Positions 1-7,041 of a DNA stretch of 64,000 nt are shown in pieces. The stretch spans positions 1 to 64,000 of the forward strand of contig MKUH01000017.1 in NCBI GenBank assembly GCA_001897745.1, in the 5' to 3' direction. Every line of letters starts with the position of its first letter. Position 1 is the stretch's first letter. The notes beneath the pieces were generated by a model that saw only the letters and a program-made list of their open reading frames with translations, was not told the DNA's origin and did not search any database. A program made the position numbers and the translations under genes. This DNA comes from Candidatus Accumulibacter sp. 66-26 (GTDB lineage Bacteria; Pseudomonadota; Gammaproteobacteria; Burkholderiales; Rhodocyclaceae).

Positions 1-339
1 CGACGGCTGGATGAACCGGACGCTGGCCTGGCTGCCGATGTCGAAGGTCTGCCAGTTGAGGATGGCCTTGTCGCTGCCCTGGGTGACGGTCATGGCGCTC
101 CCGCTCTGGGCTACGCTGGCCTGCCCGGCGACGACCTGACCTCCGGTGGGCAGGGCGTTGGCGGCCGGCGGTGCGGCAAAGGCGGGATTTCCCAGCCAGC
201 TCCCCAGGCAGGTTCCCAGCACCAGGGCCAGGGGCTTGAGCCGTCCCTTGCCCGCCTTGCCCTTGCCCCGGGCGCATTCCGGCGCGGCGACGTAGCTTTG
301 GCTCGATTCGTTCCAGGCTAGACGGTAGGAGTGGTTCAT
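1..339 (-). CDS. Two-partner-secretion exoprotein (filamentous haemagglutinin/TpsA type), N-terminus only
   Basis: The reading frame is open from an ATG at 337-339 to the window edge, so 113 N-terminal residues are visible. It starts MNHSYRLAWNESSQSYVAA, the extended signal peptide (ESPR) of large type V secreted proteins. A hydrophobic core follows (LALVLGTCLGSWLG) and then AFA, a signal-peptidase site. The mature start LPTGGQVVAGQASV, followed by MTVTQGSDKAILNWQTFDIG, is the start of the TPS/haemagglutination-activity domain. Such proteins are exported by a TpsB pore and act at the cell surface in adhesion or contact inhibition; which applies here cannot be seen. A GAGG ribosome site lies about 9 nt upstream. 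The rest of the gene and any tpsB partner are outside the window. Confidence 0.85.
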   Translation of the reverse strand, partial: MNHSYRLAWNESSQSYVAAPECARGKGKAGKGRLKPLALVLGTCLGSWLGNPAFAAPPAANALPTGGQVVAGQASVAQSGSAMTVTQGSDKAILNWQTFDIGSQASVRFIQPS

Positions 340-453
340 GGAAGGCCTCGGGTTTATGGGGTTGGGAAGCGGGCGGCGGGCGGCCGGCTAGGCGGGCGGG
401 GGCGTCTCATGGCGACGGGCATGAATTGGAAACGTGGGGGCTATCGGCGCGAG

Positions 454-483
454 CTTAAGCGAGGAGCGTAAGAGCACCGTAAG
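454..483 (-). promoter_or_regulatory. Direct repeats CTTACG-N5-CTTACG-N7-CTTAAG upstream of the exoprotein gene
   Basis: Read on the minus strand, toward the exoprotein gene, CTTACG occurs at 483-478 and 472-467 with an 11-bp period, followed by CTTAAG at 459-454. Direct hexamers at 11-bp spacing are the usual pattern bound by OmpR/PhoB-family response regulators (PmrA and QseB boxes contain CTTAA-type half sites). The position, 115-145 bp upstream of the ATG, suits an activator. This is a pattern match only. Confidence 0.35.
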
Positions 484-832
484 ATGAAGCGGGCCGCAGG
501 CCGGCCGTGTCGGCGGCGCTTTCCGCGAAAGGCCGGAAAGGCGCCGGAGCGATGCCGGCGCACGGAAAATCCGGGCGCTCGCCGGCCGGCGACGGTTCCT
601 TGGAAAGCCGAGGATGGCGGCGCAGCCCGGACGGGCCGTGCGTCTTACTGGCGCGGGCGCGAAGAGCGGGCGGATCGCGGAAGGTGGGAAAGTGGGAAGT
701 AGCGGGGAAGGGGGAAGTAGCCCGCCGTTTTTCCGGGGGGAGCCCGGACTGCCCCTCTCAGGCCGGAGCGCGTTTGCCTTTTCGGCGCCGGGGGCTGTCG
801 GCGGCGGCAGCCACGGCGCGGCTGGGGAAGAT

Positions 833-868
833 GCGCCCGCCGGTGCGGTGGAAGCCGGCGGGCGGCGC
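833..868 (-). terminator. Hairpin downstream of ada
   Basis: Arms GCCCGCCGG (835-843) and CCGGCGGGC (855-863) form a perfect 9-bp stem about 30 bp past the ada stop. No U-tract follows on the minus strand, so it may be a weak or Rho-assisted terminator. Confidence 0.35.
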
Positions 869-894
869 GATGGCGCAGCGCGGTGCGCGGATTT

Positions 895-1983
895 TTATTC
901 GGCGGCCTCGCGGTCGAGCAGGGCGCGCTTGCGCTCGACGCCCCAGCGGTAGCCGGAGAGGCTGCCGTCGCTGCGCACGACGCGGTGGCAGGGAATGGCC
1001 ACCGCCAGCGCGTTGGCGGCGCAGGCGCCGGCGACGGCGCGCACCGCGGCGGGGGCGCCGATGCGTTCGGCGATTTCGCCGTAGCTTGCCGTGCTCCCGG
1101 GCGGAATCTCGCGCAGGGCCTGCCACACCCGCTGCTGGAAAGCCGTGCCGCGCACGTCGAGCGGCAAGTCTAGGCCGATCCGGGGCGCTTCGACGAAGCC
1201 AACGACGCGGGCGACCACCTGCTCGAAGGCGGCGTCGCCGCCGATCAGGTGCGCGGCCGGGAAGCGGTCCTGGAGATCGCGGGCGAGCGCCTCCGGGTCG
1301 TCGCCGAGCAGGATCGCGCAGACGCCGCGCGCGCTCTGCGCGACGAGGATGGCGCCGAGCGCGCACTGGCCGATGGCGAAGCGGATCTCGGCGTCGGCGC
1401 CGCCGGCGCGGTAGGCGCCGGGCGTCATGCCGAGCACCTGCGCGGATTCCTCGTAGAAGCGCCCGTTCGAGCCGTATCCGGCGCCGTAGATCGCCTCGCT
1501 CACCGTCGCGCTGTTCAGCAGTTCCCGGCGGACGCGCTGCGCCCGGTGGGCGGCGGCGTAGGCGCGCGGCGTCAGGCCGGTGACGGCCTTGAAGACGCGG
1601 TGCAGGTGCCAGACGCTCATGCCGCCGCGTGCGGCCAGTTCGTCCAGCGTCGGCGCCGACTCGGCCTGCTCGATGTAGCGGCACAGTTCGGCGACGCGGG
1701 CGGCCTGCCGTTCGGCGAGCGGCGCGAGGTCGGGCCGGCAGCGTTGGCAGGGGCGGAAGCCGGCGCTCTGCGCGGCGGCCGGCGTGGCGTGGAATTCGAC
1801 GTTGTCCGGCCGGGCGCGCCGCGACGGACAGCTCGGCCGGCAATAGACGCCGGTGCTCCGGACCGAGTAGACGAAGCTGCCGTCGGCCGCCGGATCGCGC
1901 GCGACGACCGCCGCCCAGCGCGGATCGTCCTGCGTCGCGGCGGCGCGGCGTGCTTTTTCGCTGCTCATCCCGTTTCCTTTCAT
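895..1983 (-). CDS. ada: Bifunctional DNA-repair methyltransferase and transcriptional activator Ada
   Basis: Ada removes methyl groups from methylphosphotriesters and O6-methylguanine in DNA and, once methylated, activates the adaptive response. All three parts are present in 362 residues. The N-terminal zinc domain has Cys48, Cys52, Cys79 and Cys82 (YCRPSC and PCQRC), with the same spacing as E. coli Ada. An AraC-type helix-turn-helix region spans about residues 90-185. The C-terminal methyltransferase domain carries the active-site motif PCHRVV with Cys332. The first ATG (MKGNG) is used; an internal ATG five codons later (MSSEK) is an equally possible start. It is separated from the upstream desulfurase gene by a strong terminator and so is probably its own transcription unit. 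Confidence 0.93.
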   Translation of the reverse strand: MKGNGMSSEKARRAAATQDDPRWAAVVARDPAADGSFVYSVRSTGVYCRPSCPSRRARPDNVEFHATPAAAQSAGFRPCQRCRPDLAPLAERQAARVAELCRYIEQAESAPTLDELAARGGMSVWHLHRVFKAVTGLTPRAYAAAHRAQRVRRELLNSATVSEAIYGAGYGSNGRFYEESAQVLGMTPGAYRAGGADAEIRFAIGQCALGAILVAQSARGVCAILLGDDPEALARDLQDRFPAAHLIGGDAAFEQVVARVVGFVEAPRIGLDLPLDVRGTAFQQRVWQALREIPPGSTASYGEIAERIGAPAAVRAVAGACAANALAVAIPCHRVVRSDGSLSGYRWGVERKRALLDREAAE

Positions 1984-2140
1984 TGCTCGTTCGATGCGTC
2001 AACTTTAGCCGCATCGGCGGACGACGGCACTCCGCGCCTTGCTTTCGAATCGCCATGCTGCCGCGCGCCGCCTTCCCGCCTGCCGCCGCGCAGCGGCGTT
2101 GCCCCGGCGGGAGCGCTTGCCGGCACGGGACGGCCGGGCG

Positions 2141-2166
2141 AAAAAAATGGGGGCCGAAGCCCCCTT
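2141..2166 (-). terminator. Rho-independent terminator of the encapsulin operon (UUCG tetraloop)
   Basis: On the minus strand a GGGGGC stem closes over a UUCG tetraloop with GCCCCC and is followed by A and seven T residues. It lies 66 bp beyond the cysteine desulfurase stop and separates this operon from ada. Confidence 0.9.
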
Positions 2167-2231
2167 GCCGCGTCGCCGGGCGCAATGATCCGCGCCCGGC
2201 ACGCGACCCGCCGTGATGGGTCGCCAGCGCG

Positions 2232-4019
2232 CTAACGTCCGCCCTTGATGCGCAGCAGCGCCGCGACCAGCGCGTCGAGGTCCTCGCAGGTGTTGTACGG
2301 CGCGAGCGACGGGCGCACCGTGCTTTCCAGCCCGAAGCGGCGCAGGATGGGCTGCGCGCAGTGGTGGCCGGAGCGCACTGCGATGCCTTCCTGGTCGAGC
2401 CGGGCGCCGACTTCCTCGGTCTTGAAACCGTCGAGGACGAAAGACAGCACACCGGCTTTCTCTTTGGCCGTGCCGACGATGCGCAGGCCGGGCACCGTCT
2501 GCAGCGCGCGCGTGCCGTACGCGAGCAGTTCGTGCTCGTAGCGCGCGATGTTGTCGATGCCGATGGCGCTGACGTAGTCGAGGGCGGCGCCGAGGCCCAC
2601 CGCGTCGGCGATGTTGCCGGTGCCGGCCTCGAATTTCGCCGGCGCCGGCTGGTACACCGTCTTCTCGAAGGTGACGTCGGCGATCATGTTGCCGCCGCCC
2701 TGCCAGGGCGGCGTTTCGTCGAGCACCGCCTGCTTGCTGTAGACCACGCCGATGCCGGTCGGACCGAAGACCTTGTGGCCCGAAAAGACGAAGAAGTCGG
2801 CGTCGAGCGCCCGCACGTCGGCGCGCAGGTGCGACACCGACTGCGCGCCGTCGACCAGCACGCGCGCGCCGTGGCGGTGCGCCGCCTGCACCATCTCGCG
2901 CACCGGCGCGATCGTGCCGAGGGCGTTCGAGACCTGCGTGATCGCCACCAGTTTCGTGCGCGCGTTGAGCAGCTTCTCATATTCCTCGAAGATGATCTGG
3001 CCGTCGTCGTCGACCGGCGCGACGCGCAGGCGGGCGCCTTTCTCGGCCGCCAGCTGCTGCCAGGGGACGATGTTGGCGTGGTGCTCGAGCCAGCTGACGA
3101 CGATCTCGTCGCCGGCGCCGATGTGCTTCGCACCCCAGCTTTTCGCCACGAGATTGATCGCCTCGGTGGTGCCGCGCACGAAGACGATCTCGTTCACCGA
3201 TCCCGCGTTGAGGAAGGCGCGCACCTTCTCGCGCGCCGCCTCGTAGGCGTCGGTCGCGCGCGCCGCCAGCGTGTGCGCGGCGCGGTGGATGTTCGAGTTC
3301 TCGTGCTCGTAGAAATACGCGAGGCGGTCGATCACCGCTTGTGGTTTTTGCGTCGTCGCCGCGTTGTCGAGCCAGATCAGCGGCCGGCCGTTGACCTGCT
3401 CGCGCAGGATCGGGAAGTCGTTGCGGATGGCGCGCGGATCGAAGGGACGCGCCGCGAAGCCAAGGTCCGGCGTGCGGTTCGGATGCTTCTCGACGAGTTC
3501 CGGCAGCACCGAGATGGCGCCGAAGGCGAAGGGCGCGCGGCCCGCCTCACGCACCGCCGAGACGTCGCCGAGGAAGTAGAAGCCGCTGCCCGCCGGTGAA
3601 GAAGCCGCCGACGGCGTCGCCGCGGCATACGCCGGCACCAGCGAGAGCGCGCCGCCGAGCGACGACGGCACGTTGCGCAGATCGTTCGGGCCGGGCGCCA
3701 GACCGACCGGCGGCGCGACGGCGGGCGCCGGCGGCGAGGCGGGCAAGGGGATCGGTGAGGCGACTGCCGGCGCCACCGACAAGGCCGGCGAAAGCGACGG
3801 CTGGCGCGGCGTCGGCGCCGATGCGGAGCCGGGCAGGGCGGCGAACAGCTGGTTGGCCAGCTGTGCGATCAGCCCGGGGTCGGGCGCGCCGGCGGCCTGC
3901 GCCGACTGCGCCTCGGCCGCCGCGAGCAGGGCGCCGCCCGCCGGCGGCGGTCCGGACAAGCCGCCGACGCCGGGCGAAGGGCCGGGCGAAGAAGCGGGCG
4001 AAAGCTCAAGCGTAGTCAT
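2232..4019 (-). CDS. Encapsulin-cargo cysteine desulfurase (SufS/CyD type) with long disordered N-terminal domain
   Basis: A PLP-dependent desulfurase that takes sulfur from L-cysteine as an enzyme persulfide, predicted to be packaged in the adjacent shell. The catalytic core is about residues 193-595 of 595. It contains the PLP lysine Lys416 (SGHKVFGPTG), the SufS-like active-site Cys554 (RSGHHCAQPI), and LDNAATTQKP and SWLEHHAN. Ordinary SufS is about 410 residues; here about 190 extra residues, rich in Ala, Pro and Ser, precede the core. Two less repetitive islands stand out in the extension: PGLIAQLANQLFAALPG (48-64) and GSGFYFLGD (144-152). They are candidate shell-binding motifs. The start MTTLELSPAS is chosen because it overlaps the encapsulin stop by 14 nt (translational coupling); a longer frame begins upstream at 4061 inside the shell gene. 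A housekeeping SufS role is less likely, since no suf genes are adjacent. Confidence 0.93.
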   Translation of the reverse strand: MTTLELSPASSPGPSPGVGGLSGPPPAGGALLAAAEAQSAQAAGAPDPGLIAQLANQLFAALPGSASAPTPRQPSLSPALSVAPAVASPIPLPASPPAPAVAPPVGLAPGPNDLRNVPSSLGGALSLVPAYAAATPSAASSPAGSGFYFLGDVSAVREAGRAPFAFGAISVLPELVEKHPNRTPDLGFAARPFDPRAIRNDFPILREQVNGRPLIWLDNAATTQKPQAVIDRLAYFYEHENSNIHRAAHTLAARATDAYEAAREKVRAFLNAGSVNEIVFVRGTTEAINLVAKSWGAKHIGAGDEIVVSWLEHHANIVPWQQLAAEKGARLRVAPVDDDGQIIFEEYEKLLNARTKLVAITQVSNALGTIAPVREMVQAAHRHGARVLVDGAQSVSHLRADVRALDADFFVFSGHKVFGPTGIGVVYSKQAVLDETPPWQGGGNMIADVTFEKTVYQPAPAKFEAGTGNIADAVGLGAALDYVSAIGIDNIARYEHELLAYGTRALQTVPGLRIVGTAKEKAGVLSFVLDGFKTEEVGARLDQEGIAVRSGHHCAQPILRRFGLESTVRPSLAPYNTCEDLDALVAALLRIKGGR

Positions 4020-4938
4020 AGTAGTTGTCGACCTCGACGTTCTGCAGCACGGCGATGGCATCCTCGGTCAGCACGGCGGCCGAGCAGTACAGGGAGATCA
4101 GGTAGGAGGCGATGGCCTTGCGGTTGATGCCCATGAAGCGCACCGAGAGGCTGGGGGCGACTTCGCCGGGGACGCCGGGCTGGAAGAGGCCGGTGACGCC
4201 CTGCTTCTTCTCGCCGGTGCGCAGCAGCAGGATGTCGGTCTTGCCCGCTTCGTTGATCCGCAGCTTGTCGCTCGGCACCAGCGGCAGGCCGCGCCAGGTC
4301 AGGAACTGCGAACCGAACAGCGAGGCGGTCGGGGGCGGCACGCCGCGCCGCGTGCATTCGCGGCCGAAGGCGGCGATCGCCTTGGGGTGGGCGAGGAAGA
4401 AGGCCGGCTCCTTCCACACCTTGCTGATCAGCTCGTCGAGGTCGTCCGGCGTCGGGCGGCCCTTGCGCGTCTGGATCTTCTGCGGCGGGGCGATGTTGTT
4501 GAGCAGGCCGTATTCGGCGTTGTTGATCAGCTCGTACTCCTGCTTTTCCTTGACCTTCTCGATGAGCAGGCGGAGCTGTTCCTGGATCTGGTCGATCGGG
4601 TGGCTGTAGAGGTCGGAGACGCGCGTCTGCACGTCGAGCACGGTGGTCACCGCATTGAGCGAGTATTCGCGCGGGGCGGACTCGTAATCGACGAAGGTTT
4701 CCGGCAGGTCCTCGTTGTTGCGCGGGCTGCATTCGACGTCGGCCGAGGCGTCGCCGGGGCTTTCTTCCTTGACGCGGTTGAGGCGGTAGATGCCGGCCTC
4801 GACCGGCGTCCACGGCAGGAAGGAAACGAGCCAGCGCGGCGTGATGCCGCCCCACTGGGCGTGCGTCTTGGTGGCGTTGGCGAGCTGGCGGGCGGCCGGT
4901 TCGCTCAGGGTGCGGCGGATTTCGTTATCGACGGACAT
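4006..4938 (-). CDS. Family 2A encapsulin shell protein (SrpI / major membrane protein I type)
   Basis: An HK97-fold protein that self-assembles into a nanocompartment. The 310-residue length, the start MSVDNEIRRTLSEPAARQLA, and the segments ITPRWLVSFLPWTPVEAGIYR (split: ITPRWLVSFLPW and TPVEAGIYRLN), HPIDQIQEQLRLLIEKVKEK and the C-terminal AVLQNVEVDNYYDYA fit the SrpI/MMPI group of encapsulins. No cyclic-nucleotide-binding insertion is present, which argues for Family 2A and against 2B. In this family the native cargo is a cysteine desulfurase, and exactly that gene follows with an overlap. The start at 4938 has AAGG about 9 nt upstream; the frame extends further upstream to 5136 but that part is low-quality coding. 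Family members are linked to sulfur limitation; here that is inference from family and context. Confidence 0.92.
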   Translation of the reverse strand: MSVDNEIRRTLSEPAARQLANATKTHAQWGGITPRWLVSFLPWTPVEAGIYRLNRVKEESPGDASADVECSPRNNEDLPETFVDYESAPREYSLNAVTTVLDVQTRVSDLYSHPIDQIQEQLRLLIEKVKEKQEYELINNAEYGLLNNIAPPQKIQTRKGRPTPDDLDELISKVWKEPAFFLAHPKAIAAFGRECTRRGVPPPTASLFGSQFLTWRGLPLVPSDKLRINEAGKTDILLLRTGEKKQGVTGLFQPGVPGEVAPSLSVRFMGINRKAIASYLISLYCSAAVLTEDAIAVLQNVEVDNYYDYA

Positions 4939-5034
4939 GGCATTTACCTTGAGTGATGGGTTTGGGAAGCGCGCCCGCGCGGCGGTGCAATCGCGTCGAC
5001 TCGGGGGGCGTTTGCGCCGTGTTCGCACCGGGCG

Positions 5035-5055
5035 GCGGCATCGGATCGATGCCGC
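5035..5055. promoter_or_regulatory. Perfect inverted repeat in the predicted encapsulin 5' leader
   Basis: Arms GCGGCATCG (5035-5043) and CGATGCCGC (5047-5055) flank the spacer GAT. The site is about 100 bp upstream of the encapsulin ATG and downstream of the predicted transcription start. It could be an operator for a dimeric regulator or an mRNA hairpin. Confidence 0.5.
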
Positions 5056-5126
5056 TACGCCGTACTGTCGGCGGTGAAAGCGTCCGAGCCTTGCAACGCG
5101 CTGCCGGCTGCGGCAGGGCGAGGCGA

Positions 5127-5159
5127 AATCTAGCAACGGGCCCGCAGGCTACGAACGAT
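5127..5159 (-). promoter_or_regulatory. Predicted promoter of the encapsulin-desulfurase operon, activator-dependent type
   Basis: On the minus strand a weak -35 TTCGTA (5155-5150) is followed after 17 nt by -10 TAGATT (5132-5127). The -35 lies in ATCGTTCGT (5159-5151), which recurs with identical spacing upstream of sbp at 12242. Just upstream, 5160-5183 is strikingly AT-rich (contains CATATATG), as expected for an activator site such as CysB. The predicted leader is about 180 nt. Confidence 0.5.
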
Positions 5160-5223
5160 TTGTTTCCTATTTGCATATATGAAGGTGCGCTAAGACCGCG
5201 CGGCAGCCGGTGCCGGCGGCGGA

Positions 5224-5841
5224 TCAGCCCGCGCCGCACGCCGCTCGCCAAGCGTCCGGACGCGTCCCGAGCAGGCGTTGCGGATGCCGCGGCGCCTGCG
5301 CCGTTTCGAATTCCGCTTCATCCAGCGCGGCGCGCATCGATTCGACGATAGCTTCGCCGAGCGGCCAGCGGCCGTGCCCGGAGGCGACGTTGATATGGCC
5401 GGCGTGCCCCAGGTTGACGCATTCGACGCCCCAGCCGGCGGCCAGCGCGAGCGCCTGTTCGAGCGACAGCCAGGGGTCGCTGTCGCTGGCGACCAGCATG
5501 CCGGGACGCGCCAGGCGTTCGGCGAACAGGCTGCGCGGCAGGCCGAAGCGCTGCGGGTCGGCCGGCGCGACGAAGAGCGTGGCGCCCACCGGCGTGCCGA
5601 AGGCGGTCTGCGCGTGCGCCGCGGCGAGGCAGCCGTAGCTGTGCGCGACGAGCAGCGGCGGGCGGTCGAGCGCGCGCACGGCGCGGTCGATGTTGCGGCT
5701 CCAGGCGTCGAGCGCGGGATGGTCCCAGTCGTCCTGCTGCACGCGGCGGGTGTCGGGCAGGAGGTCCTCGACGATCGATTGCCAATGCTCCGGCCCGCTG
5801 TTTCCGCGCCCGGGAACGATGAGGATGGCGGCCTGACTCAT
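5224..5841 (-). CDS. RBBP9/YdeN-family serine hydrolase
   Basis: A small single-domain alpha/beta hydrolase of 205 residues. The N-terminus AAILIVPGRGNSGPEHWQ is diagnostic of the RBBP9 (DUF1234) group. The nucleophile serine lies in AHSYGCLAA, the acid probably in ASDSDPWLS, and the histidine in GHAGHIN. Substrates of bacterial members are not established. Its ATG at 5841 overlaps the stop of the DUF2325 gene by four bases (ATGA), so the two are co-translated. It lies on the same strand as the encapsulin operon but is separated from it by 285 bp with a separate predicted promoter. Confidence 0.85.
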   Translation of the reverse strand: MSQAAILIVPGRGNSGPEHWQSIVEDLLPDTRRVQQDDWDHPALDAWSRNIDRAVRALDRPPLLVAHSYGCLAAAHAQTAFGTPVGATLFVAPADPQRFGLPRSLFAERLARPGMLVASDSDPWLSLEQALALAAGWGVECVNLGHAGHINVASGHGRWPLGEAIVESMRAALDEAEFETAQAPRHPQRLLGTRPDAWRAACGAG

Positions 5842-6161
5842 GGCCGCGCTTCCCGGCCCGCCGTCGCGCGGGCGCCGGCGCCGTGCTTGACGCGCGTGAT
5901 GGCCTGCCCGAGCTGGCCGATCGAACGGCGGCTGAAGACGACGGGCAGCGCCAACTCGTCGGCGACGCGGCGCATCTTGGTGGCCAGGCTGTGATTGACC
6001 TGATCGATCATGATCACGACGAGGCGCGTGCCGACCGGGATGGACCGGTGGCATTCGCTGTTCCGGCGCCCGTTCCAGTGATGCACCGGGCCGAAACCGT
6101 GCGCCGCCAGAAAATCCTTGTAGGTGGCGACCCGGTCGCCGCCGACGATGAGTGTGGACAT
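5838..6161 (-). CDS. DUF2325 domain protein
   Basis: A 107-residue protein starting MSTLIVGGDRVATYKDFLAA, with VHHWNGRRNSECHRSIP and VVIMIDQVNHSLATKMRR, typical of DUF2325. The fold is thought to be a small Rossmann-like unit with GGD/H-W-NGR motifs; the function is unknown. A good ribosome site (GGGAGG) precedes the ATG at 6161. A longer open frame to 6407 would run through the divergent promoter region and is rejected. It is coupled to the RBBP9-type hydrolase downstream. Confidence 0.8.
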   Translation of the reverse strand: MSTLIVGGDRVATYKDFLAAHGFGPVHHWNGRRNSECHRSIPVGTRLVVIMIDQVNHSLATKMRRVADELALPVVFSRRSIGQLGQAITRVKHGAGARATAGREARP

Positions 6162-6370
6162 GCTGCCTCCCGCTGTTCGAGTCGATGCTTCGAATTTAGG
6201 GGGAGGGAGAGGCCGGCGGAACGATTTTATGAATCGATGGATATGCCTCTGCCGCATAAGGAAAGAGGCGGACGGGGCCGGGCGCCCTGCTGCGATCCCG
6301 GCGACGGGCAGCAAGCGGGCAATGCGTCCCCAAAGTCCGGGGTATCGCCAATCGCGCTTTAAAGGCGCGG

Positions 6371-6398
6371 TTGTGGTTTTTATTTTACGGAGTAAGAT
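6371..6398 (+). promoter_or_regulatory. Predicted promoter of the TetR/ABC efflux operon
   Basis: TTGTGG (6371-6376), a 16-nt spacer and TAAGAT (6393-6398) form a sigma-70-like promoter. Its -10 lies inside the palindromic operator, so repressor binding would block it. The flanking sequence is the only AT-rich stretch in the 271-bp divergent gap. Confidence 0.5.
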
Positions 6399-6417
6399 AG
6401 TAAGCAATTACTATCTT
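6394..6417. promoter_or_regulatory. Palindromic operator for the adjacent TetR regulator
   Basis: Perfect 10-bp arms AAGATAGTAA (6394-6403) and TTACTATCTT (6408-6417) are separated by GCAA. It lies 15 bp upstream of the GTG of the TetR gene and overlaps the predicted -10. This is the classic arrangement for an autorepressing TetR protein. Confidence 0.8.
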
Positions 6418-6432
6418 TTGAAGTAGGCGATC

Positions 6433-7041
6433 GTGGATACTCACCCAAAGCATCTTCCGGCCGACGAACGCCGTGCCGTGACCGTGGAGTCCGTCGTGGC
6501 GCTTGCGGGTTTGCAAAACCCCAGTGAGATCACTACGGCGGCTATCGCGAAACACATGAACCTGACGCAGGGGGCGCTGTTTCGGCACTTCCCGAACAAG
6601 GAAGCCATCTGGCAGGCGGTCATGGAGTGGGTGGCGGAGCGCCTGCTGGCCCGAATCGATCGCTCCGCGCAAGGGATTGATTCGCCTCTGGCTGCCATGG
6701 AGGCGATGTTCATGAGTCATATCGAATTCGTGATCGAGCATCCCGGCGTGCCCAGAATGATGTTCGGCGAGCTTCAGCGTGCCGAATCGACGCCCGCCAA
6801 ACGCATGGTGCAAACGCTGATCCAGCGGTACGGCGAGCGGCTGCATCGTCTCATCGAAAAAGGCAAGACCGGCGGCGAGTTGTCGCTCTCGCTTGACAGC
6901 GAGGCGGCGGCGACGCTGTTCATTGGCACGATCCAGGGCCTGGTCATGCAATCGCTGCTGGCGGGCGATGTGGGGCGCATGCACCGCGATGCACCACGAG
7001 TTTTCGCGATTTATCGGCGCGGCATCGGGAGCGCGCAATGA
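6433..7041 (+). CDS. TetR/AcrR-family transcriptional repressor of the ABC efflux operon
   Basis: A 202-residue TetR regulator starting at GTG 6433. The N-terminal helix-turn-helix reads ITTAAIAKHMNLTQGALFRHFPNKEAIW (quoted parts: AAIAKHMNLTQGALFRHFPN). The C-terminal ligand-binding part holds EHPGVPRMMFGELQ. It is the first gene of a five-gene efflux operon, and its stop overlaps the adaptor start by four bases (7038-7041). A perfect palindrome lies just upstream. The ligand is not predictable from sequence; by analogy it is probably a substrate of the pump. Confidence 0.9.
   Translation: MDTHPKHLPADERRAVTVESVVALAGLQNPSEITTAAIAKHMNLTQGALFRHFPNKEAIWQAVMEWVAERLLARIDRSAQGIDSPLAAMEAMFMSHIEFVIEHPGVPRMMFGELQRAESTPAKRMVQTLIQRYGERLHRLIEKGKTGGELSLSLDSEAAATLFIGTIQGLVMQSLLAGDVGRMHRDAPRVFAIYRRGIGSAQ

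Larger units (their letters stand above)
340..894. other. Intergenic region between tpsA start and ada end
   Basis: No convincing gene is seen in these 555 bases. Frames that stay open here are very Arg/Gly/Pro-rich shadows of high GC content. It holds the upstream region of the exoprotein gene, with CTTACG repeats at 454-483, and a hairpin just past the end of ada. Confidence 0.6.

Noticed and set aside
758-2452. 564-residue minus-strand frame across ada
   Set aside because: It is Arg/Pro/Ala-rich without domains and lies out of frame with the clear Ada sequence.
2232-4019. Housekeeping SufS for the SUF iron-sulfur pathway
   Set aside because: The core is SufS-like, but the long disordered N-terminus, overlap with an encapsulin and absence of suf genes favour an encapsulin cargo.
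4061-5136. Upstream-extended starts of the shell (5136) and desulfurase (4061)
   Set aside because: Extensions are basic, unconserved-looking and pass through predicted regulatory sequence or the neighbouring gene; internal ATGs have better sites or coupling.
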